Shown here piece by piece: positions 1-5,018 of a DNA stretch of 6,103 nt. Both the position numbers and the translations under genes were made by a program. Where the stretch lies: positions 1-6,103 of the forward strand of contig DKXD01000025.1 in NCBI GenBank assembly GCA_002492075.1. Reading direction: 5' to 3'. Origin of the DNA: Ruminococcaceae bacterium UBA7135 (GTDB lineage: Bacteria > Bacillota > Clostridia > Oscillospirales > Ruminococcaceae). Below the pieces are notes generated by a model. It was not told the origin of the DNA, searched no databases, and worked only from the letters and a program-made list of their open reading frames with translations. Numbering within the stretch: position 1 is the first letter of the stretch; every line of letters starts with the position of its first letter.

Positions 1-224
1 CGTGCTGCGCTAAACTATAATTTACACATAAAATTATTTGGTCGCTAAGTCAAAAAGCGTATCCTTACTTTATATTTAGCAGAACGGACGTTTCTATGTG
101 TTTCGGAGAAACGGAAAATTTTGTATTTTATCGGCGGTTCGGCGGCATCGGAAGCCGCGGAAGTCAAGCTTACTTTACATATTTCCACCTTGAGCCGCCC
201 GAAAATTTTGTCGGATATGCGAAT

Positions 225-253
225 TTGACTGAAATTATACATTAAAAAAGAAT
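225..253 (+). promoter_or_regulatory. Candidate sigma-A-type promoter for the RNase J gene (weak)
   Basis: TTGACT at 225-230 matches the -35 consensus at five of six positions. After a 17-nt spacer, AAGAAT at 248-253 matches the -10 consensus at four of six but lacks the usual first T. A TATACA at 236-241 is a better -10 by sequence, but no -35 sits at the right distance from it. If used, transcription would begin near 260 and give a leader of about 75 nt that includes the hairpin at 282-310. This is a motif reading only. Confidence 0.3.
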
Positions 254-281
254 AGCTGCAAACGGAAACCGACAGGCTGCT

Positions 282-314
282 CCGCGCGTTTTTGGTGTGC
301 TTTTGTGCGGTTTT
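282..314 (+). terminator. Possible stem-loop with short T-run in the RNase J leader
   Basis: CCGCGC (282-287) can pair with GTGCGG (305-310), five Watson-Crick pairs and one G-U, across a 17-nt T-rich loop, followed directly by TTTT (311-314). The stem is short, the loop long and the T-run only four, so this is weak as an intrinsic terminator. Its place, 7 nt upstream of the Shine-Dalgarno block and inside the presumed leader, would suit an attenuator or a structure affecting initiation. It may also be a chance pairing. Confidence 0.25.
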
Positions 315-318
315 CACT

Positions 319-330
319 AAGGAAAGGAAA
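319..330 (+). promoter_or_regulatory. Ribosome binding site fixing the RNase J start at ATG 335
   Basis: The purine block AAGGAAAGGAAA sits 4 to 15 nt before ATG 335, with its GGAAAGG core ending 7 nt before the start codon. An in-frame GTG at 305 would give ten more residues but would place this block inside the coding region and has no comparable purine block before it. ATG 335 is therefore preferred. Confidence 0.8.
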
Positions 331-334
331 TTTT

Positions 335-2236
335 ATGGGATTATTGTCGAATAAGAATTTGTTGACGGAAAAGGAGAATATTTCAAAAAAGCAGAAAGCG
401 GCTGCCGCAAAGCAAACCGCCAAGAAACAGACGTACAAAAACGATCCGCCAACAAATAACTATCGCCAAGCGGCGCTTCCCGCAAAGCCGCGCCGAAACG
501 AGAAGCCCCCCGTTTTGGGAAACGGAAAACAAACGCTGAAAACGCAGAATTCTCCGCGCAAGCCGCGCGAGAACCGCAGTACCCCTGTGCGCTTTTTCGC
601 GCTGGGCGGTCTTAACGAGATAGGAAAAAACCTTTATGTTTACGAGTGCTCCAACGATATGTTTATCGTGGACTGCGGACTGGCGTTCCCCGACGAGGAA
701 ATGTTCGGTGTCGATCTGGTGGTGCCCGACTTCACATATCTTGAGAAGAACAGGGATAAGTTCCGCGGCATAGTTATCACGCACGGGCACGAGGATCATA
801 TCGGCGCGCTTCCGTACCTTTTGAAGAAGATAAACGTGCCTATTTACGGCACACGGCTGACGCTGGGACTTGTAGAGGGCAAGCTTAAAGAGCACGGTTT
901 GCTCTCCACGGCGAGCCTGAACGTTGTAGAACCGCGCCGCAATGTGCGAATGGGCTGTATGAGCGTGGAGTTTATCCGCGTGAACCACTCTATCCCCGAC
1001 AGCTGTGCGCTTGCTATCCACACGCCCGCGGGCGTTATTGTTCATACGGGCGACTTTAAAGTCGATTATACCCCGATAGAGGGCGGGATAATCGACCTTG
1101 CGCGGTTTGGAGAACTGGGCAACAGGGGAGTTCTCGCGCTGATGAGCGAGAGCACCAATGTAGAGCGCCCCGGCTATACGAAATCCGAGCGCTCGGTGGG
1201 TGAGAGCTTTAAGGGGCTTTTTGCCAGAGCCGAGGGCAAGCGCATCATAATCGCTACGTTCTCAAGCAATATTCACAGAATACAGCAGATAATCGACGAG
1301 GCGGTCATTCACGGCAGACGCGTTGCGGTTTCGGGCAGGAGCATGACGAACGTCATCGCCAAAGCGGTGGAGCTTAACTACATCAAAGTCCCTGAGGGAA
1401 CGCTTATCGATATCGAGGACGTGAACAAATACGAACCCGACGAGCTTGTTATCGCAACGACAGGCTCTCAGGGCGAGCCGCTTTCGGCACTTTCGAGAAT
1501 GTCCAGCGGCGACCACCGTCAGGTAACTATTACTCCGAACGACTTCATTATCATCTCCGCGAACCCGATACCCGGCAACGAGAAGCTTGTCACAAAGGTC
1601 GTAAACGAGCTGATGAAACAGGGCGCGGACGTTATTTATGAGAGTATGTACGAGGTTCACGTTTCGGGACACGCTTGTCAGGAAGAGCTTAAAATGATGA
1701 TCTCGCTGACGAAGCCGAAGTTTTTTGTGCCGATACACGGCGAATACAAGCATCTCAAAAAGCACGTTCAGCTTGCGGAGAGCATGGGTATCCCGCCGCA
1801 GAACTCGTTTATTGCGGACTTGGGCGAAGTACTTGAAACGGACGGCGTTGATATGAAATTCACGGGGACTGTGCCAAGCGGTATGGTAATGGTGGACGGT
1901 CTGGGAATAGGCGACGTCGGCAGCGTGGTTCTGCGCGACAGAAAACACCTTGCCGAGGACGGCGTGATGATAATAGTTGCCACAATGGAGCGCGAAACGG
2001 GCAAGGTGCTTGCGGGTCCCGATATCGTATCGCGAGGGTTTGTGTACGTCCGCGAGAGCGAGGAGCTTCTTGATGAGGCAAAGCAGCTTATGAACGGCGT
2101 TATGGACGATCTTCACGACCGCAACGTCCGCGAGTGGGGCAACATCAAATCGGCGATGCGCGACGCTCTTTCGGAGTTCATTTATCAAAAGACCAAGCGC
2201 AGCCCGATGATCTTGCCCATTATAATGGAAGTATGA
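335..2236 (+). CDS. rnj: Ribonuclease J (metallo-beta-lactamase/beta-CASP RNase) with basic N-terminal extension
   Basis: RNase J is the main 5'-3' exoribonuclease and endoribonuclease of many Gram-positive bacteria, acting on mRNA decay and RNA maturation in the cytoplasm. From ATG 335 the protein has 633 residues. Visible features are the HxHxDH zinc motif (H150, H152, D154, H155), further expected ligands H218 (NHSIPD), D240 (HTGDF) and H468 (PIHGE), and the beta-CASP HVSGH motif at 442-446. The conserved GSQGEP stretch and the C-terminal ending SPMILPIIMEV also fit the family. The catalytic body begins near residue 85 and is about 549 residues long, close to the roughly 555 of Bacillus RNase J1. 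Residues 1-84 are extra: low complexity, rich in Lys, Arg, Asn, Gln and Pro (about 20 basic against 5 acidic residues), probably disordered and possibly RNA- or partner-binding (inference). The usual SDSTN motif reads SESTN (E272). The J1 versus J2 paralogue cannot be told apart here. It heads the gene row and is followed after 3 nt by repeat element E1. Confidence 0.97.
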   Translation: MGLLSNKNLLTEKENISKKQKAAAAKQTAKKQTYKNDPPTNNYRQAALPAKPRRNEKPPVLGNGKQTLKTQNSPRKPRENRSTPVRFFALGGLNEIGKNLYVYECSNDMFIVDCGLAFPDEEMFGVDLVVPDFTYLEKNRDKFRGIVITHGHEDHIGALPYLLKKINVPIYGTRLTLGLVEGKLKEHGLLSTASLNVVEPRRNVRMGCMSVEFIRVNHSIPDSCALAIHTPAGVIVHTGDFKVDYTPIEGGIIDLARFGELGNRGVLALMSESTNVERPGYTKSERSVGESFKGLFARAEGKRIIIATFSSNIHRIQQIIDEAVIHGRRVAVSGRSMTNVIAKAVELNYIKVPEGTLIDIEDVNKYEPDELVIATTGSQGEPLSALSRMSSGDHRQVTITPNDFIIISANPIPGNEKLVTKVVNELMKQGADVIYESMYEVHVSGHACQEELKMMISLTKPKFFVPIHGEYKHLKKHVQLAESMGIPPQNSFIADLGEVLETDGVDMKFTGTVPSGMVMVDGLGIGDVGSVVLRDRKHLAEDGVMIIVATMERETGKVLAGPDIVSRGFVYVRESEELLDEAKQLMNGVMDDLHDRNVREWGNIKSAMRDALSEFIYQKTKRSPMILPIIMEV

Positions 2237-2239
2237 AGA

Positions 2240-2360
2240 TAGTGGTTAGTTTAATAGTTGTTAGTAGTTAGTTGTCGCACCCATGTCTTGTTGCTGTCAA
2301 CCGACAGCTATGCAGCTGTTCAACCAAACTAACAACTATCAACTATCAAACCAATAACTA
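2240..2360. repeat. Intergenic inverted heptad element, copy E1
   Basis: An imperfect palindrome fills the gap between the RNase J stop (2234-2236) and the gdpP ribosome binding site. The left arm reads as five units: TAGTGGT, TAGTTTAA, TAGTTGT, TAGTAGT, TAGTTGT (2240-2275). The right arm, read on the minus strand from 2360 back to 2325, gives TAGTTAT, TGGTTTGA, TAGTTGA, TAGTTGT, TAGTTTG. Both arms have unit lengths 7-8-7-7-7. The 49-nt loop (2276-2324) is unrelated to that of E2 and holds its own small hairpins. No T-run follows, so it is not a standard terminator. It shares arm design and right flank with E2 at 4911-5002. It could be a miniature mobile element or a structured RNA spacer. 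Confidence 0.85.
2293..2319 (+). other. Mutually exclusive small hairpins in the E1 loop
   Basis: GCTGTC (2293-2298) pairs perfectly with GACAGC (2303-2308) over an AACC loop. ACAGCT (2304-2309) pairs perfectly with AGCTGT (2314-2319) over an ATGC loop. The middle ACAGC is shared, so only one hairpin can form at a time. GCTGTCAACC (2293-2302) and GCTGTTCAACC (2315-2325) are also near-direct repeats. This may be a simple duplication scar or a two-state structure; the stems are only 6 bp. Confidence 0.45.
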
Positions 2361-2363
2361 TTC

Positions 2364-2370
2364 GGGGGTG
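2364..2370 (+). promoter_or_regulatory. Atypical ribosome binding site GGGGGTG supporting the TTG start of gdpP
   Basis: GGGGGTG differs at one base from GGAGGTG, the anti-Shine-Dalgarno complement, and lies 8 nt before TTG 2379. This spacing supports TTG as the start of gdpP. The surrounding 10-mer CGGGGGTGTT (2363-2372) recurs exactly before dnaB (5004-5013), each time directly after a repeat element. The other two genes here have different Shine-Dalgarno sequences. Confidence 0.75.
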
Positions 2371-2378
2371 TTGCCGAA

Positions 2379-4421
2379 TTGAGGAATTTCTATAAATCCA
2401 ACGTGCTGCTGGCGGCAGTCTGCGTGCTGATAGTAATGCTTATCGGTGTTGATATTTACGTTTTCCGCAGCGAGCCTGTGGTGTTCTGGGTAACGCTGCC
2501 GATATTGCTGGGCGTTTCGGGGATTACTCTCGGAAAGCTTATGCAGATCCGCCAAAGCGAGTATTGGTATTTTGAGCAGCTTTCCGAGGAGATACGCGGC
2601 ACGGATTCGATGTCGCTTATTGGGTTTCCGCTGCCTATCTGCGTCGTGGACGCGGACCGCTCTGTTATATGGAGCAACGACTGCTTTAACGAAACGTTCT
2701 TTACTCCCAACGAGGATCAGACTTCTATCGACGAAGTGACCGATATGCCGCTGGAGCTTTTCGGCTCGGAGGGCAGAGAGTTGCGTTTCGGCGAGCGGTG
2801 GTTTCGGGTATATTCCGCGCCGCATGAGTTCTCGGTGGATAAGCGCATAGCCGAAAAGACGGTTTTCGGCACGGATAAGCAGGAGCAGCTTGAACGGATA
2901 ACCATGCTCATTTTTCGCGAGAATACAGATTACAAGCACCTTAAAGAGACTTTCGAAATGAGCCGCCCTATCGTTATGATCGCTATGGTCGATAACTACG
3001 AGGAGCTGCTTTCGGGCGCTAAAGAGAGCGACCGCGCTTCCGTTTCCATTGAGATCGACAAGAAAATGGAGGAGTATTTTGCTGATAAACACGCCGTTTT
3101 GCAGAAGATAACGGGCGACAAGTTTCTGATACTTCTTGAGGACAGATACCTGCGTGAGATGATAAAGGACAAGATGTCGATAATAAATCAAATGCATGAG
3201 ATAATCGTGCGCGAACGACAGACTGTTACTATGTCGATCGGTGTGGGAACCACCGCGGCATCGCTTTCGCAAAGCGAGAACTTCGCGCGTGAAATGCTGG
3301 ACAAGGCGCTCGACCGCGGCGGTGATCAGGCGCTGGTCAAGACCGCTTCGGGCTTTGACGCGTTCGGCGCGGCTTCAAAGGGCAAGGAACGCACCGGTAA
3401 AGTCAAGATACGTCTGGCGGCGGAGGAGATAAAAGACCTTATCGTGACATCGGATACCGTATATATAATGGGTCACAGCTACGGCGACTTCGACAGCGCG
3501 GGAGCGGCGATAGGGCTCACCTGCGCTATCCGCAGAATGGGCAAGCCCGCATACACCGTGGCGCGTTTCCGCGACGAGACCAAGACCAACGCCAAAACGC
3601 TGTTCGACAGGTTTGAGGAATATGACACTCCCGTAGCCATAGAACCCGCCGAGGCAAAGCAGTGGATATCGCCGAAATCCGCGTTAATAATCGTGGATAC
3701 GCATATCCTTAAAAAGCTGGAGGACCCCGAGCTTTACGAGCTTGCCCAAAAGAACCGAGTTGTTATAATCGACCACCACAGGCTTTCGGCGGGCGCTATC
3801 ACCGATTTTGCGGTGCGCTGTCAGGAATCCAACGCGTCGTCGGCTTCAGAGCTTGTCACCGAGATAATTCAGTACTTAAGCAGCGACATAGTATTGAAGC
3901 CCCTAGAGGCGGAGGCATTGCTTGCGGGTATTACGCTCGATACGCGCGATTTCGTTATGAGAGCGGGCGTTTCGACGTTCGAGGCGGCGGCGTATCTTAA
4001 AAAGCTCGGCGCGGACACTATAGCTGTAAAGAAGCTGTTCGATACGTCGATAGAAAGCAAGACCAGAAAGTCGCAGATAACGTCCTCGGCGAAGATATAC
4101 AGAGGACGCTGCGCGATCGCGCTTGTGGAGGAGAGCTTTTCGGGGCTGCGTGTCCTTTGCTCGCAGGCGGCTGATGAAATGCTGTATATCCGCAACGTGG
4201 ACGCTTCGTTCACCGTTTATCCTATCGAAAACGGTTGGAGCATAAGCGCGCGTTCGCTCGGCAAGGTGAATGTGCAGGTGATAATGGAGAGCATGGGAAA
4301 TAAGGTCGACGACGGCGGCGGACACCAGACCATGGCGGGAGCGCAGCTTTACAACATCTCCGCCGAGGAAGCGATACAGAAGCTTCACGGCGCGATAGAC
4401 GAATACTTTAACAGTCAATAG
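2379..4421 (+). CDS. gdpP: Cyclic-di-AMP phosphodiesterase GdpP (membrane-anchored PAS/degenerate GGDEF/DHH-DHHA1)
   Basis: GdpP enzymes hydrolyse c-di-AMP to pApA and so set the level of this second messenger, which governs potassium and osmolyte balance and cell-wall stress in Firmicutes. The 680-residue product (Bacillus GdpP is about 660) shows two N-terminal membrane helices (about 8-29 and 34-51) and a PAS-like region (about 80-175). A degenerate GGDEF domain follows (about 195-320), with TGDKF at 245-249 in place of GGDEF, so no cyclase activity is expected. The DHH phosphoesterase domain has HSYGDFD (H366, D370, D372), D440 in IIVDTH, the DHH triad at 465-467 and D521 in LDTRDF. The DHHA1 domain carries GGGH at 646-649. 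All expected manganese-binding motifs are present, so it should be active. Translation probably starts at TTG 2379, placed 8 nt after GGGGGTG; the protein then begins MRNFYKSN directly before the first membrane helix. rplI follows after a 45-nt gap without a repeat element. Confidence 0.96.
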   Translation: MRNFYKSNVLLAAVCVLIVMLIGVDIYVFRSEPVVFWVTLPILLGVSGITLGKLMQIRQSEYWYFEQLSEEIRGTDSMSLIGFPLPICVVDADRSVIWSNDCFNETFFTPNEDQTSIDEVTDMPLELFGSEGRELRFGERWFRVYSAPHEFSVDKRIAEKTVFGTDKQEQLERITMLIFRENTDYKHLKETFEMSRPIVMIAMVDNYEELLSGAKESDRASVSIEIDKKMEEYFADKHAVLQKITGDKFLILLEDRYLREMIKDKMSIINQMHEIIVRERQTVTMSIGVGTTAASLSQSENFAREMLDKALDRGGDQALVKTASGFDAFGAASKGKERTGKVKIRLAAEEIKDLIVTSDTVYIMGHSYGDFDSAGAAIGLTCAIRRMGKPAYTVARFRDETKTNAKTLFDRFEEYDTPVAIEPAEAKQWISPKSALIIVDTHILKKLEDPELYELAQKNRVVIIDHHRLSAGAITDFAVRCQESNASSASELVTEIIQYLSSDIVLKPLEAEALLAGITLDTRDFVMRAGVSTFEAAAYLKKLGADTIAVKKLFDTSIESKTRKSQITSSAKIYRGRCAIALVEESFSGLRVLCSQAADEMLYIRNVDASFTVYPIENGWSISARSLGKVNVQVIMESMGNKVDDGGGHQTMAGAQLYNISAEEAIQKLHGAIDEYFNSQ

Positions 4422-4466
4422 CCGACGGGGCATAAGACTGTGTAACATCAATACGGAGGAGTTATT

Positions 4467-4913
4467 ATGAAAATCATATTATTGCAAGACGTACAAGGCA
4501 CGGGCAAAAAGGGTGAGATAAAAGAGGTAAAGGACGGCTATGCCCGCAACTGCCTTATCAGGAAAGGTCTGGCACAGGAGGCTACCAACGCGAACCTCAA
4601 CCTTTTGCAGGGTCAGAAGGACAGCGCGCAACACAAGATAGATGTGGAGATCGCAAACGCCAAAGACATCGCGTCAAAGCTGGAGGGCAAAACCGTGACC
4701 GTCACCGCCAAAGCGGGTCAGAACGATAGACTTTTCGGCACGGTGACTTCCAAGGAGGTATCAGCGGCGATAAAGCAGTCGCTGGGGCTTAACGTGGATA
4801 AAAAGAAGATAAACATTGCAATGAAGATAGAGGGCTTCGGCGACTTTTCGGCTGACGCGAAGCTCTATTCGGGCGTTACGGCAAAGTTCACCGTAAGTGT
4901 AAAACCCGAATAG
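4467..4913 (+). CDS. rplI: 50S ribosomal protein bL9
   Basis: bL9 binds 23S rRNA near the base of the L1 stalk and affects translational fidelity. The 148-residue length is normal for the family. The N-terminal rRNA-binding domain (about 1-45) is recognised by MKIILLQDV, the G-rich GTGKKGEIKEVKDGY stretch and ARNCLIRKGLA. A long lysine- and glutamine-containing connecting helix (about 45-75) and the C-terminal domain (about 78-148, with RLFGTVTSKEV) follow. Two positions are odd: the family usually has Phe or Tyr at residue 29 (ARNFLIP or ARNYLIP) and Pro at residue 32, but here they are Cys and Arg. A strong GGAGGAG (4455-4461) precedes ATG 4467. The TAG stop at 4911-4913 is also the first three bases of repeat element E2. 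Its position between gdpP and dnaB is the usual Firmicutes order and suggests co-transcription. Confidence 0.98.
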   Translation: MKIILLQDVQGTGKKGEIKEVKDGYARNCLIRKGLAQEATNANLNLLQGQKDSAQHKIDVEIANAKDIASKLEGKTVTVTAKAGQNDRLFGTVTSKEVSAAIKQSLGLNVDKKKINIAMKIEGFGDFSADAKLYSGVTAKFTVSVKPE

Positions 4914-5002
4914 TTGTTAGTTTATAGACTCTAGTCGCTAGTTATTTAGCGCGGCGACGGGCATTTATAACTAGCGACTAACTACTATTAAACTGGTTAC
5001 TA
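4911..5002. repeat. Intergenic inverted heptad element, copy E2
   Basis: The left arm is five uninterrupted 7-nt units, each starting TAG: TAGTTGT, TAGTTTA, TAGACTC, TAGTCGC, TAGTTAT (4911-4945). The right arm, read on the minus strand from 5002 back to 4967, gives TAGTAAC, CAGTTTAA, TAGTAGT, TAGTCGC, TAGTTAT. The inner two units of the arms pair perfectly over 14 bp (4932-4945 with 4967-4980) around a 21-nt GC-rich loop (4946-4966). The first TAG is the rplI stop codon. The right end abuts the dnaB ribosome binding site. No T-run follows the stem. The design matches E1 at 2240-2360, while the loops are unrelated. Confidence 0.88.
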
Positions 5003-5004
5003 TC

Positions 5005-5011
5005 GGGGGTG
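5005..5011 (+). promoter_or_regulatory. Atypical ribosome binding site GGGGGTG for dnaB
   Basis: GGGGGTG ends 7 nt before ATG 5019 and starts only 2 nt after the last unit of element E2. It is identical, within the 10-mer CGGGGGTGTT, to the site before gdpP that follows element E1. If the E2 stem forms in the mRNA, this site would be single-stranded at its 3' foot. Confidence 0.75.
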
Positions 5012-5018
5012 TTTGATT

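Larger units (their letters stand above)
1..334. other. Gene-free leader region upstream of RNase J
   Basis: No convincing coding region is seen on either strand here; the one minus-strand open frame (45-317) has no recognisable protein character. The stretch is AT-rich with GC-rich islands. A perfect TATAAT lies at 16-21, but its -35 partner would fall off the window edge. A GC-rich imperfect hairpin is possible at 138-162 (GCGGC 142-146 pairing with GCCGC 154-158, flanked by TTC/GAA) without a following T-run. The 11-mer GAAAATTTTGT occurs twice, at 114-124 and 201-211. A weak promoter and a hairpin nearer the gene are listed separately. The region is most likely the control region and 5' leader of the RNase J gene, by position only. 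Confidence 0.6.

Noticed and set aside
45..317. 90-codon minus-strand open frame in the leader region
   Set aside because: No recognisable protein, and it overlaps the presumed promoter and leader. A tiny unknown protein cannot be fully excluded.
305..334. Upstream GTG start for RNase J adding ten residues
   Set aside because: The purine-rich ribosome binding site at 319-330 would be inside the gene, and it is well placed for ATG 335.
1262..2188. 308-codon open frame on the minus strand inside RNase J
   Set aside because: It lies wholly antisense to a clear gene, has no recognisable domain, is full of His/Arg/Val as expected of a shadow frame, and lacks a ribosome binding site I could see.
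2255..2275. CRISPR-like array from the TAGTNGT repeats
   Set aside because: Units are only 7 nt, contiguous and without spacers.
2358..3272. 304-codon open frame on the minus strand over gdpP
   Set aside because: Antisense shadow of the conserved gdpP frame; no family features.
4911..5002. Rho-independent terminator between rplI and dnaB
   Set aside because: The stem is strong but is followed by TCGGGGGTG rather than a T-run. The same holds for the 2240-2360 element.
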